From Strix aluco (lineage: Eukaryota; Chordata; Aves; Strigiformes; Strigidae): DNA of 64,000 nt. The notes under the pieces were generated by a model. The model was not told the origin of the DNA. It saw only the letters and a program-made list of their open reading frames with translations, and made no database searches. Position 1 is the first letter of the stretch. Each line of letters opens with the position of its first letter. The stretch spans positions 15,168,325 to 15,232,324 of the forward strand of contig NC_133971.1 in the NCBI RefSeq assembly GCF_031877795.1, read 5' to 3'. The translations under genes were made by a program, and so were the position numbers. Shown here piece by piece: positions 46,201-59,342 of the stretch.

Positions 46201-49200
46201 GATTTGTTTTTTTCAAATTGTAAAAAGTCAAGACACATTTTTCTGTGAGTTAGCAGCTCAGGGTAGCATCTGCAGATCTTGTACTTTGTAGACAGAAAGC
46301 CTCCTATTCATTTCCCTTATAATTTAAGACAGAAGTACATTTTTAACAAAACACAAAAATTACCATGAACATTTGTCTGTCTCTTGCCAGTTGGCGTCAA
46401 CTACAAATTATGTTTCATTTCAGTCATGCTAAACTGCCAGATGAGATAATACATATTGTCTCGTTTAGGCAATCTAAGCAGCTATGTCTGTAATCCTAAC
46501 TTGTTTTTTCAGATTGATTTTCTCCTATGTGTGTGTGAAATTGTATTTAATATGGAAGTTTTTTTGTTTCTCTGCTCTTCTCCATTCTACTATAGATACA
46601 TTTTAACTGCTGATATGAACACATAATATGTGAGATTCCCTGCAGAGTTAGAGAAAAGACTGAAAGCTCTTAGATCTCTGATGGGGACAGAGTGGTATAG
46701 AGTGGGGAGGATGTTGTGTTGCTCATTATTCCACAGACACTGATTTGCTGGAGTGATTAGAGTGTTGATTCAATGGTACATCTTTAGGGCACTTGCCAGC
46801 AGATCAAACACCCATAACCACTCGATGCAAACACCTCGTGTAAACGTACCTTAACAGCCCCCATTTTAATGTTAACCTCATACTGGTAGGTTTTCTGCTC
46901 TGCCAGATATTACTCATTTCTCTACGACTCTGACAATGCCAGGTGAGATATTGTTCGTCCTCCTTCAGCTGGTGTGGAGTTGGCATGAATGCAGCATCCT
47001 GCACTCTGGCAAACTTGACAGAAATGTTATTGTGTCCGCACCTGCTTGGGGGTAGATTTGTATTGCGTGGTGATCATACCAGATGGTAATGTACCAGATG
47101 GTAATCTGACATTAATGAAGACACAGCCATGTGTTGCACATGCGTTCTTTACTTTTCTCTCATGTATTGATATACTTAACATGCTTTCACTGCATTTTCC
47201 AAAGTGGCTATGGGGGTTAAATTAACAGTGCCTTTCACTCCAGACTGTATCTGCAGGCTTCTTTGTGTCTTACCACCTAAATGTTTCCTCTGTTCTTGTA
47301 AAACCAAATAAACAACTTTATCATCCTTTTTTCTGTGGTCTGGGGCATGAGGGAAAGTAACTTTGCCTGGAGGTGGAAAGCCTATGCAGTGATTATACTG
47401 CCACAGAGGGGTTTTTTTGTACCAGGTGTTAGACCATTCCATGTTACCAGTGGCTGAGTTTCCAGATTATCCTGTATTGCTGCAGCAGAGGCTGGCTTAA
47501 AGAGGCACAAGGATCATGCAGGTATTACGAAGTTCCTGCCTGAGCCTTTGTAGTCTGTTTCCATGTCTGTTGCTGAAGTAGATTGATAATGCTGAAACTC
47601 CGTACAATTTACTTCACATGCCGAAGTGGGCTTTATTGAAGTATGTGGTTTGGAGGTGAGGAAGGAAGGGCAACATTTAAGTTTGTGTAGGTGGAGACTA
47701 TTGAAGTTTGTTGTAAATAACTGTGAGTGCTATTTTGTTGTTTTTGGGATGTTTGTGTATAGTAGCTACTTTGATCTCTGCACACTGAGTGAACCTTAAT
47801 TAATGTTACTACAGCAGAATTCATTTGTGACTACCTTAAGAATAAACTGTAGGAAAACCCGGAAGTATTCATGTTCAGATATCATCATCTGATACCTGCA
47901 AGTATTTGAACTGATGATGTATTTGCATATAACAAATACAGTTCTCTTCTCCGAAGGTTTATTAAAGCTGTGCCAAAAGCAATTAGTCATAGTCAACAGC
48001 ACCACAGCTGGGTATTTTGGAATTGATAAAGGAAGGTAAGTTTTCTGTTCAGACAGGAAAGTGGTCTAGCTCTTCCATTGGGCTAAAACACCTCCCCCTG
48101 TATGGACAGGGGAACATTTGGCCATGTTGTTAACTGGTTATTCTGACAAGTATGTAAGGTAACATGAAGCTACTGTTTAGATATCATAACAGTCTGCTTT
48201 TCAGCTGAAGAATAGTGCAAAGTTCTTTGCCAGAGAATCAGGGACTGCATTCAAGGGGCTCATACTTTAGATACAGTCTGTGAAAACAGTCCAAAGAAAA
48301 TCTTTTTAATGATTTTTCTCCATTTAGGCTTTTGCTATTGAATTATACTGCAAGAGAAAGAAAAGAAAAATGGCCTAGTATCTAGCCATCAATCAGCTGA
48401 TCAGCTGATCATTAGCCTCAGACATAGTACCTATGGTAGTGGTTCTTATTCGAAGTTTTTATGTAACCAGCCATACTGTTTAGGAGAAAACTTTTAAACA
48501 CTTTTTTTGGAGATTAGATTATGGAAGGGAGATTATTAATTAAATGATAATCCAAACAAGTCTTTACTACTGTCCTTTCCTTCTGCAATAATCGTGGTTA
48601 AAATTTTGAGCATAGTAATAATAATAGTAAGACATATCTATCAAAGTTGTCACACACTATTTTATTCTTCATTCTATATTATAGAGTTCCTAAAGATGTC
48701 AGAAATTGTCTCAAATGCACAAGAAGTTCTAATGTTGTCATAAAAATAATTTAATAACCAATTAACAAATCTTCCATTTGAAGTTTTTAATTCTGAATCC
48801 TTACCTATGGCCATAGAGTTCTCTGCCAAGGGACAGCCTACATTTGCAGGCATTGATGTTTATTGCTTCATTTTCAATTCATGCTTGCTCTTGTGACCAA
48901 GTAGAATATATTATTTTATTGAGTACAATTTTATTTTTTTTTTAGTGTGGATGAAGAGTTCAGATTTACATCAAAAGCAAAATAATTTGGAAAACAAATA
49001 TATCTTTCCAATGTACTTCCCTCTACTGGAAAGACTGAACAAAGACAAAGACTGATCAGAATCGATGCTGTTATTACTCACTTGTGTCTTTCTGTATCTG
49101 GTAGTGTGAAAGGTTATTTATAAGCACTGGTCAATTAAAATTCAGTGTATCAGGCCTGTGTCTGTCTGTCTGGGCTGAGGCATCGTTCATCAGTTGAGGG

Positions 49201-52200
49201 GAGCAGTACATGTGTACCCATCTTTGCAAACACATGGAAACACATTATCTCTGAAATCCTCAGACATTACAGCCCATTTCAGGAAGATGTTGATCTGACA
49301 AATGAAGAATGGGCAGTTAGGGTCCCACTGAGTATCATGGTGAAGCAGTTTGCAATCTAGGGGGAAACAAAATTAGCTGATACTTATTTTTTGTGGACTG
49401 ACTTAGACCATTATGTGCTCCTCCTCAGACAAATTTTAAAAAATATAAAGCTGATTTCCCGTGGTTTTGTTTTTTGTTTTTTTTTTTTTTTTGAAACGCT
49501 TGTTTGTTTCTAACGTTAGTTTCTCATGGTTTCCTGCAAATTCTCAGAAGCTCAAAGCATCATTATGTGTCTCGTTATTTGGAGAGGAAACAGGTACAGT
49601 CAAGCATTTGTTTTATCTAAAGATAAAATAGCTAAAACATGATGTGAAATAGTAACAAGCACTGACTTCATATTCACAGATGTCTAGAAGTGTGCTTTGT
49701 GCGGGGCATCATCCTCATAAAGAGAGGAGCAGGCAGAAGGTCTAAGTGATGGTGCAAGAGTGGGTGCAAGGGCTCAACAGGCTGCAAAATCTGGTGTTGT
49801 CCTGGCAAAACCTGCAAATCTCTTCTTTCTCCCCAACAGCTTTCTGTGAGCTTCCTTGCTTAGGGCAGGGACTGCTCTGTTGTCTTTGGATTGCGACGGA
49901 CATCTCTATTTTGCTTCTGAGAAGCAAACAGTGTACCTCTTAATCTGTGTTTATCTTATTATCACATGATAGAAATAGTCTGTCTGCTGGTCTTGCAGTA
50001 AAACTAGTGTCCTGTTTAAAAATTAATAAATATGTCCACCTACCAGTTCTGTCTGCTGTTCACAACTGGCAACTTCCTGAAGTCTCTTTGCTATACACTA
50101 CCGTTCTGTTTTTCCATATAACTCTAAATTATTTGATCCTGGATGAGTTATATGTCCTAGTAGCTCTGTATTTAACTAGTTCAGATTAAACAGCGCATGC
50201 TGTTACTTGGTTAATGGTTGAGTAATGTAGTAATAGTCCTTGTTTATGAACTGAGAGGAATGAAAATTGGTGCTCAGCAGTGTCCTTAGTGAGTGAGTAG
50301 AGGCTGATCCACGTTTTAAGCTTTGAATCTTAATTTTCCTGTGCATACTTTAGTTTTTTGTGTGCATGCATCTTCATTTGACTGAGATAAAGATTTAAAG
50401 GGGAAAATTACTATATATGGCTATAGTCAGCCTAAACCTGTCTATGCAGCAGAAGCTTGATTTTTTTCTTTTTTTTTTCCTTTTTTCTATGAAGTTCTCA
50501 TGCTCTCACAGTGGAATAAATGATTCAGTAGTTGGTCCCTCCACCTGGGTTATGGCTCTGCTGAGAGCCAAGTTTTTGAATGGCTCCTATTTTATCTATC
50601 TTGTTTTAAAGATAGGGTATATTTGGTTTTTGAGAAGGGCAGACATTCTTTATCTGTCAGCCAGTTGGAGCAGAAGCAACCATTGAATGGAAAATTTCAT
50701 ATTCCTTCTCTTGTAATTTAATATGATCAGGAAGTAGTTGGTTTTCCCCTTCCTTTTGCATGGAGGTTTAGATGTTTGTAATTTGTAGGCTGGCACAAGA
50801 TGATCTGTACTGACTTCTGTGGTTGCTGACTGTGGCTCAGAGAGAGCTCTGCAGTTCTGAAAGCTTTTGCATCTTGAAGTTTAAAAAAATAAATGGACAG
50901 TGGAAGACTTTGTCTAAAACTGAATTTGTTTCTCCTGTCACATTGAAATTATTTGGGAGTGCAAGCCTATGCAGAGGCCTGTAGCTGTTCCTTCATCCTC
51001 AAGTGTCACTGGAATAGCTAGTGTTCAGTCTGGCAATGGTAGTAGTTCTTGAGATGCTGCTGATCATTTGGTGAATGTCTCTCTTTAATTTTCTAGCCAT
51101 GTGTAAGTGATCTGAACATTGCCCTGAGTGGGTTAGTTGCTTCATAATTTCTACGTGTGACTTTGTGGAGGGAGTGTGTGGTCCAGGAGACCTCACAGAT
51201 TTCCTGGATGTGGCCCACACTGTAGTTGTGTCTGTTACTTATTATATTCTTTCAGAAACAGAAGATAAACTAGTTTCCCTAATGACTGTGTTTTTTTTCA
51301 TATGCTTAAATGAGTTTCTGCCTTTAGAGGGAAGTTATTTTGGCTCCCTTTCACTTATTTGTCTCTGTGCTAATGTTTTTGCTCGGCTCGGCTAGAAGAT
51401 CCACCACCTATGCATTGGTTTGTTCCAGCACAAGGCAGATAGTTATTTAAATATGTGAACAGTTAAATTTTTAAACACATGCACTGTCTGGAAAATATTA
51501 TCAAAGCAAGTGACTGTGTGTTGCAGTTTTTATGATTCTTAATATTTATAATAATGCGCTTGCTTGTTACATAGTTAACTTCTGAGATCTATTTTGAGTC
51601 TTAGGTACACAGATAGTTTTTATTTTGTTTGATTGGACATGTGAAAAAAGTATTATTTGATCATAATTGATATGATTTCATAAATAATTTTTTAGAACTC
51701 TCAGATCAGTCTTGTGCAGAACTAATATATAATTTCTCAGGACAGGAATCTGTTAAGAAAATAGCATCAGAGATAGACATCATGGTATCATCCCTCATTC
51801 AGCATCAAGCCTCCCAAATTAAGTATCAGCAGGAAAAATACCATATTGAGTTTTATCTTAAAAAATGTTAATACTATGCAGCTATGCAGTTTAAACTAAA
51901 AAGCAAATGGGTCTGAAAAACCTAAAACCTGTTAATATTTAAAGAAATGGGAAAACACTTAAGATCTGAGTTTGAGATAGTAGTAAAAAAAGATCAGTTC
52001 CAGTTGTCTGTAGAAATATTCTATGGACCAAGAAGTGGGGGAAAGAGAAATTGTTTCTTCCCTGTTTTATAACATGCCTCTCTGTCCTGGAGTACATTTA
52101 CATTTGTTTGAATTGCAGGCAGGTACCTGTTATGAAAAGATGTTGACAGAATCAAAGGAATTAAGAAGAAGGTGTCAAAAGGATCAAAGGGTTGGTGGGA

Positions 52201-55200
52201 TGATTTATGAGGAAAACAAAACTACTCTTAATGGCTTTGTTAACAGTGGTGAAATGAGGTCAAAGAAGCAAGGTGATAATAGGATGAAATGAAGAAAATG
52301 TGGGCTGTGTATCAGTGTTACTTTGTGTATTAAAATAATTTTCTCTGGAACTGTTTCCTGTCAAATACTAAAAATGCATTAGTCAGATATGATAAAATTA
52401 AATAGGATGCTTTACTCAGAAAGCAGTGCTGTAATGAGCAGTCTTGCACTGACCTAGACTGAGAAGACTGTTCCCTATCTCCAGTTTCTAAGAACAGTTT
52501 GTGGGGCTTGTTTTGGTTTGGTTTTAAACGAACTTTAGCTTCATTAGTACTAAAGTTCACTAGTTCTTGAACTTGTGTTAGAAGTTGTGATGAAAATATT
52601 TGTTGAATATTGACCTTAATACACAGAACCTAGAGGGTCACTGCAATACTTAGATGTTGTAGGTTTGTAGTTAACCCCCTCACTCTCTGTCTTTGGGAAA
52701 CTCTTCCATTTCATGCACTTAAACTGGCATGTTTTCCATTGTTTTTCCCCTTTTATGATTTTCTTCTTTATTTTCTGTAATAGCGTGGTTGTGCCTGTCA
52801 TTCCCATCTCCTCTCTTTCTTGAGGCCCATCAGTCATAAGCAGAGAGAGTACACTGAGCTGGATGAATTGCAGACTGTATCCTGCCCCCCATCTCCCTCA
52901 TTTATGAGGACTTCACAGTCCCACCAGGCAGCAGCACTGCGTACTTGTCTACTGTGGATGTCTGGCCATGTGACCAGAGGACATGTGTCAATCATGAAAC
53001 CAGAGGCCACACTGTACTTGTTACCTTAACGGGGATTTGTAAGTTTTGATTGTGTGGGAGTATATGCATATAGTTATTTACGACTGTGTATTTGAGAAGC
53101 TGTGTGTCTTGCAGTAACCGAAAGGGTGGACAATCTGTTTCATTGAATGTCCACCAGACATAGCCATGCAATTCTTTTTTCTTAGATCAAGCTTATTTGA
53201 AGTCACTATTACGTTAAAAACGTGGGCAAATACTGGGGACTTGTATATTTTGGATAGTGATGGTACAGCTGGTAGAAAAGTCCCCAGTCTTTCATGTGTG
53301 ATGATGTGAAGAGGTGGTTCATAAAACCATTAATTGGAAACTTTAAATGTAACCACCAGACAATGAACTGCATTGAACAAAACAAGCAAGTATGACCTCT
53401 GCTTTAAAAAATGGAGAGATGTTAACACAGATTTTTTTGAACAGGAGGAACAGCTGAACTATTTCCATTCCCTTTCCAAAACCTCATAACTAAGTACCCT
53501 CTTATGAATTAAAAAGTACTGCTCACAGTGTACTTTTCAGATAACTCGGGGACCAACCACATCGTAGTCATACATTCTTCTGGTGTTTCCTGAAGAGGTG
53601 GGTTGTGGCACACTGCCAGGAAGTGGGGTTTATTAAATTAAATATCTACAGTAAATGCAAATTTTGAAGTTGTGAGTCACTTGCATACTGCACAACTTCA
53701 GACAGCTTTCTGTGATTCTGTCTGCTTTTCTTTTTATTTTGTGCATTTACAGTTGATACTTTAAAAAGATGAATGTTATAAAAAAATGAACAAAATTCCT
53801 AAAGGCAAATATAGCTTATTCCTCTTTACAGTTATTTTTTCATCGCATTGTTGACTAATTAGGCTTTTTAAATGCATGAATGGTTTGAGTAGGTTGACTT
53901 TTAAAGAAGCAACCAAATCCTCAACCATCCGTATTCTGGCACGATTACTATTGAGGAAAAAGGACTTCTAAGAAACCTCAGTAATCAGAAACCTCCCACC
54001 ATAAATGAGGGATATTACTGTGTGATTAGTAAAACATGTACAGTATCAGTTTGGTCTTGCATTTATAGCTAGGGAATTTTTTTTAGCATGATCATATAAA
54101 ACAATTTCTGTAAATTTGTAACACTTGATTTGGTTTTATTCTAAGACAGGCTCCAGCTGTATCTTTCCTCCTATAAGCAGAATGATGCAAAATTAGATAA
54201 AAAAATTGGAGTTCTCTTTGGTTGGACAAGAACAGGGCAGCAGAAATTTGAACCATCTTGACTGTGTGATGTCAGTTTCTAGATAAAATTTCAAGTATTG
54301 ATTTTTATATTAAAAACATGCCTGTTAAAAGGAGACTGTCTTGTTTCAGCTGAAATAAGGATACTTGCTTCAAAAGAGTGAATGTCACTTTAATACCTCA
54401 AATTATTTTATCTCCTGCCCCTGCCAGTTCCTCAGAGCCTGTATTTATTATTCCTTTAGTCAATTAATAAAGCTTACATTGAGCATTTGAGAAAGAAATG
54501 AGTGCAGATAATAGTGAAAGAGGGAAGCTGTTATTTACTTAAGAGATCGATTGCTGTTATCAAGGCAGCACACACTGACCGATGTGGTGTGCACACTAAT
54601 GTATTTTCCACGTGCTCTTCATGTGTGTGGTGTACATTCATGTATTCAGGGCATATGGTCCCATTTTATGTCACTTTTGGTTACCTTTTGATGTTCAGAT
54701 CTCATTAGTCTCCCATACCTGATGGAGAACTCTTGAAATTTGATTCTTTTCCCATTCTGAAATACAAATTTGCCTTTAGGATTATGATTGGTGAGCAAGA
54801 AATTGTCATGCTTGTGTGGTATGTCATACTTCTTGTGTCTACATCACAGTGTTATTTTTACTTTTTATGGTTCTGAGACTGCATATCAGCAGCCTTGGAG
54901 AGGGGGTCTAGTACAGGGAGGTGGTCATGCAGTACCAAATGAACAGGGCACAAAAACCTTCAAACATTTAACGGGCCGCATCCATCCTGAAGCTGGAAGT
55001 TGTGTTGCATATGTTGTATCAGCTTTTAATCTCAGAATGGCCAAGGGAAAAGCTAACGCTCATCTTTTGTCTGTTGCCTTAAACTTTTTTCGCAGAGCTG
55101 CCCTGCCTTTCAACTTTAGAGGGTTGTGAAGGAAACCACTAGACGCAGCTTGAGAAATGTTTGATTTTGCTCAGAAGAGGTTGGAATTGATCATACTGAC

Positions 55201-56470
55201 CTAGTTGAGGTCAGATTTTCTGAGTGCTTGGTGAATAGCAGTTTTCTCCGTAAAACTGGGCTGGAAAATAAATTTTCAATCACAGAAGCCTAATTCCATT
55301 TATTTATTTATTTAATATAGCATTGAAGACATGAATTCCAATTCTTAAAACATGGTAAGCCTAGATAACAGTTACACCGTGAATTTTCTGTGATGTACTT
55401 GCAGGTGCTTTCAGGACAACTGTAGTTGTTAGCGCAACAGGACACAGTTTCCATTTGGGGATTTAAAAACCTAAAAAAGGAACCAGAGAATGTTAAATAA
55501 TGCTATGAGCATTGTGTCTACTTCTCTTTCTCTTCAGGAGTGATTACTGTTTAATGTTGTCTGGAGCTTCTCTTTTTAAGGACATTATGCAGTGTTGAGT
55601 TCATATTGATGAGAGTTCGGGGTCTTTTTAAAGTTGTCTCAGAAGCTGACTGGCATTTAAGAGATGTAATCTTCCATTCCTTTATAAAACTCTGCTTACT
55701 AACTTTATGGGAAAATATCAGCATCAATTATAACAGGAACTGATGCTGGAAATTTTAATACCTAGGAATAGCTGTAGACAGCCTTTAGCCGTATATTTGT
55801 ATTTTAACTTTATATGAATCTGTTGATCTAAAATAAAAGAAAATTACTTTTCCTAAAAGTGTTAAAAGACAGACTACATTTGGCTGTGTTGCAGTTCCAG
55901 TAGACATCTGATGTAAGTTTATAGAGGTATTATGCAGGGCAAGAGCAAATTAATTGAAATGTATGGTTTCCACCCATCAAGAGTATGTATGATATATATA
56001 CTTAGGATCACATATATGAGAAAAAAATTGCAGAAATGCAAAATGTAAAGCTGGAGACTTAATTAAAAACCCAATCCAGCATATCTGATGTAGTCACTGT
56101 TAAAGCCCTTTTTTCAGCAGCAGCGGCCCCATGCCAGTTGTCAGTTGCCATAAAATTCTGACAGAACATCCAGGCACTTTCATTGTGAATTATTTGAAAG
56201 TAAAGAATTGCCACAGGGCCTCTGGGTCCCAAATTCTGGTCTCCAGCTGTTGAATGCAGCTATACATAGATTTCCAGTTTTAAGAGATTCTCAGAATCTC
56301 TCTTTACCCACCATGACATGCAACTCAGAATGCTTCCCAGTGCTACCTATTAAACTCTAGACATCTGTTTATTTCTAGTTTCGTCTGTATTGGGTTCCAA
56401 ATATACAAAAATAGCAGTTTATTTTTTACAATAATCCTTTGTCTTTTAATTTATTAGGGTGGGATAATAA

Positions 56471-56532
56471 TCAGTGTTCTCAGAACTTAGTCTCCTAAGT
56501 CACCTCACAGGTGACTTCAGTCTGAACACTGA
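56471..56532. repeat. Nested inverted repeat (possible hairpin)
   Basis: Outer arms TCAGTGTTC (56471-56479) and GAACACTGA (56524-56532) enclose inner arms AAGTCACCT (56497-56505) and AGGTGACTT (56509-56517). All are perfect 9-bp complements. The biological role is unknown. Confidence 0.6.
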
Positions 56533-56596
56533 AGAGGAGCCAGCTACAGATCTTGTTTAAAAGAAGCCAGGACTCTGCCCCGTGGGTGTGATTGTT

Positions 56597-56613
56597 CTGA
56601 ACACTGTGTTCAG
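56597..56613. promoter_or_regulatory. Perfect IR3 steroid-receptor-like element
   Basis: CTGAACACTGTGTTCAG is a perfect palindrome around a central T. It contains GAACA-CTG-TGTTC (56599-56611), the 3-bp-spaced inverted repeat bound by the glucocorticoid, androgen, progesterone and mineralocorticoid receptors. The outer base of each half-site is T/A instead of the favoured A/T. A single match in 64 kb could be chance. Confidence 0.3.
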
Positions 56614-57060
56614 GGCTGTTGAGTTTATTCTATGAGGAGCAAATCAAACTGCAGCATTACAGTTGGTGTATTACTCAATAGGAATGGTATAACTGTAAAT
56701 GAGAGTGCAAAACCAGGAAGGATTTTATTAGATAGTGTTGTTCAGTATTCGTAAGAGACACTGTAACTCTTTTCACAGGTTTATAACAAAACAGATTCCA
56801 GTCCAGTAACGCCAGCCATTAAATAGCATCCTTTAAAATCACCAGAGCCAGAGAAAGTGCATACAGAAAATTTGGAAAAACCAAGCAGTGAGTTCTCTGT
56901 TCAGTTAATGCGATTTACATCCCCATCCTCACCACCTCTCCCCCCAGTTTATTATTATTTTTTTTTTCTTCTGGAGAAATTTCAGAGACTAGAATATGAC
57001 ATAAGTGTTTTGTCTCTAGTTTATTAGATTACATGGGATGACTTAATGTTATACAACACA

Positions 57061-57430
57061 GACTTGTAGGCTGGATCTGGGTTTTGTTATGGGTTGCTGG
57101 GGAGGAGAGGTTGCGAAGACAGCTGGATGTACAGATGGGCGGGTGGACTGCGCGGTCAGCCCCGAACAGTCAGATTGCTGTTGCTGCCGCAGGAGGTAGA
57201 GCAGATTGATGGTGGTGGGCAGTGGTACACCAGAAGCGCTAACTGGCTCCCATCACCAGCAGCATCATCCTGACTCCTTGTGTCAGGTTGTGGAAGGCAG
57301 AAATATTTTGCTCCTCAAGCAGTGGATGCTACCTGAAGACCACACTCGGTCTCCTCCAGGAAAATGATGCTGGGTGGGCTGGATGGAAATGCTGGAAAAG
57401 CCAGGCTTTAGGGTGGAACATTGTACTGTC
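57061..57430. other. Unexplained GC-richer block
   Basis: About 350 bp with higher GC than its surroundings and several CpGs (for example GGACTGCGCGGTCAGCCCCG) sits directly left of an ancient CR1. It matches no CR1 section I know and has no long open frame. It might be an untranslated exon, a piece of an unknown repeat or a conserved element. Confidence 0.4.
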
Positions 57431-57439
57431 TATGATGGG

Positions 57440-58583
57440 ATTGAATTAATAGGTGGTGGACAGTGTATAAAACTAATACTAACTGGTATGGGTTTGTGGA
57501 AAATCTATCTGATAAAATTAGTCTGATAATATTTTTACATGAATTGACAAGTTCAGTTGGTGGATAAAGATGTCATAGGCTTAGGTCAAGCATTTAACCT
57601 TTCAATACCCATTTTTGTTCACAAAGTAGAACAAACCAAAATGAAAGCATCAGCTTTGACCTGGCTAAATGACAGGTGCCAGATGTAACTGTAAATATGG
57701 AGTTTTCATTGTTTAGCTGGGTTCGCATATAAGCTGCTGGCTTTTCACTGATCTTTTTATTGGTGGCATAAACCAAAAATCACATTACCCTGCCAACATC
57801 TGAAGTGTCAGAAAACCAGAGCTTGCAGACCTGAAAGGACCCCCGTGGTCAGGCAGCCTGACTTCCTGGGCAATGGAGGCATTAGGACACTTCTGAATTA
57901 ATTCTTGTTTAAGCTGCAACATAAAAAGAGCATTCCATGTGAATTTAAAAATCATCAGTGATGGAAAAATCGTTCCTTTCCCCACCAATAACATACAGCA
58001 ATTAGTGAAATGACAAATAACAGAGACAGTGATGTGGATAGATTGGTAAGCTGAGTCTGGTTGATGGCAATTCTGAAGTCAAAGTCATCCTGATTGGAAA
58101 CATGAATAACTCCCATGGGCACATCCTGTGTGAGATGTGACAACTCTGAATAGAGGGTTGCAGCAGATAATCAGCTCAACATGAGTTCTCAATGTAGCAG
58201 TATGTCTGGAAAGGACTAGTGCGATTCCTGGTTATTAAAAAAATTAGGTACTCTGCTTAGGAGTAGAGGTTATATCATGTATTAGGAACTGGTACAACTG
58301 CTCCTAGAATACTGTGCTAATGTGCATGAATCAAAGATGGTGTTGACTGTGACCAGAGTAGAGCCAGAGCAATCTATAGTGGACTGAGAACTATGCCCTA
58401 TAATGTATTTATTTGGTTTAGGGTGTCAGTAAGAAAGTTACGGGCAGTTCTAGAATCAAGATTACACTTTTTTCACTCTGAAAAATAAAACTGTAAATCA
58501 ACACTGAACTATTTCAGGGAAGTTATATGGCTTGAGTTACATAGCAGTCCTTCCTTTCTAGCTCCTTAAGGTATGAATCTGTT
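57440..58583 (+). mobile_element. Ancient CR1 LINE, + strand, RT region to 3' end
   Basis: This is a long, old CR1 in + orientation. Recognisable DNA blocks are GTTGGTGGATAAAGATGTCATAG, TGGCTAAATGACAGGTG and GTAACTGTAAATATGG, before an inverted CR1 tail at about 57800-57975. After it come GATAGATTGGTAAGC, AGATAATCAGCTCAACATGAG, GGAGTAGAGGTTATATC, GAACTGGTACAACTGCTCC, GAATACTGTGC and finally TATTTCAGGGAAGTTATATGGC. These follow the crocodile/turtle-type CR1 consensus from the reverse-transcriptase region to the 3' end. No reading frame survives. Its 3' end abuts the next CR1 at 58587. Confidence 0.75.
57800..57975 (-). mobile_element. CR1 3'-end fragment inserted in inverted orientation
   Basis: On the - strand this reads CCATCACTGATGATTTTTAA, then on through an AGGAAGTCAGGC block to GGGGGTCCTTTC. 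This matches the last part of the same old CR1 type. It separates two + strand blocks of the larger CR1, so it is either a later insertion or part of an inversion. Confidence 0.6.
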
Positions 58584-58586
58584 TCA

Positions 58587-59342
58587 CAGAATCATAGAAT
58601 AATTTGGTTTGGAAAGGACCTTTAAAGGTCATTAGTCCAAACCCCTGCCATGAGCAGGGACATCTTCAACTAGATCAGGCTGCTCAGAGCCCTGTCCAAC
58701 CTGACCTTGAATGTTTCTAGGGATGGGGCATCTACCAACTCTCTGGGAAACCTGTTCCAGTGTTTTACCACTCTCATTGTACAAAATTTCTTGTTCTATC
58801 TAGTCTGAATCTACCCTCTTTTAGTTTAAAACCATTACCCCTTGTCCTGTTGCTACAGGCCCTACTAAAAAGTCTGTTGCCATCTTTCTTCTAAGCCCCA
58901 TTTAAGTATTGAAAGGCCACAATAAGGTCTCCCTGGAGCCTTCTCACCTCCAAGCTAGACAACCCCAACTGTCTCAGCCTTTCCTCACAGGAGAGATGTT
59001 CCATCCCTCTGATTATTTTTGCGGCCTCCTCTGGACCTGCTCCAACAGGTCTGTATCTTTCCTGTAATGAGGACTCCAGAGCTGGATGCGGTACTGCAGG
59101 TGGGGTCTCACAGGAGCAGAGGGGCAGAATCACCTCCCTCAACCTGCTGGCCATGCTTCTTTTGATGCAGCCCAGGACAGGGGTGGCCTTCTGGGCTGCG
59201 AGTGCATATTGCCAGCTCATATCCAGTTTTTCATCTACCAGTACCCCCAAGTCCTTCTCTGCAGGGCTGCTCTCAATCCCTTCATCCCCCAGCCTGTATT
59301 GGTACTAGGGGTTGCCCAAACCCAGGTGCAGGACACATTTCA
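58587..59342 (-). mobile_element. CR1 LINE 3' portion
   Basis: The element starts with the tail motif CACAGAATCATAGAAT and a TTTGGTTTGGAAAGGACCT block, and runs 5' along the - strand through the 3' UTR into ORF2. ORF2 remnants include [46 protein letters not shown] and [17 protein letters not shown]. There are frameshifts between them. It is 5'-truncated near 59342. The subfamily differs from the copy at 21.8 kb (GAGCAGGGACATCTTCAAC block). Confidence 0.92.

Larger units (their letters stand above)
46201..57060 (+). other. Presumed intron, no recognisable features
   Basis: AT-rich sequence without exons or clear repeats. Minor items are a 15-bp tandem duplication at 47077-47106, an 18-bp palindrome at 48392-48409, a 16-T run at 49477-49492, and a small cluster of inverted repeats at 56471-56613 (listed separately). 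Open frames of 60-113 codons occur but have no recognisable content. Confidence 0.45.

Noticed and set aside
54788-55129. 113-codon open frame on the + strand
   Set aside because: It has no recognisable domain or homologue and no clear splice or promoter context; its length is within chance expectation over 64 kb.
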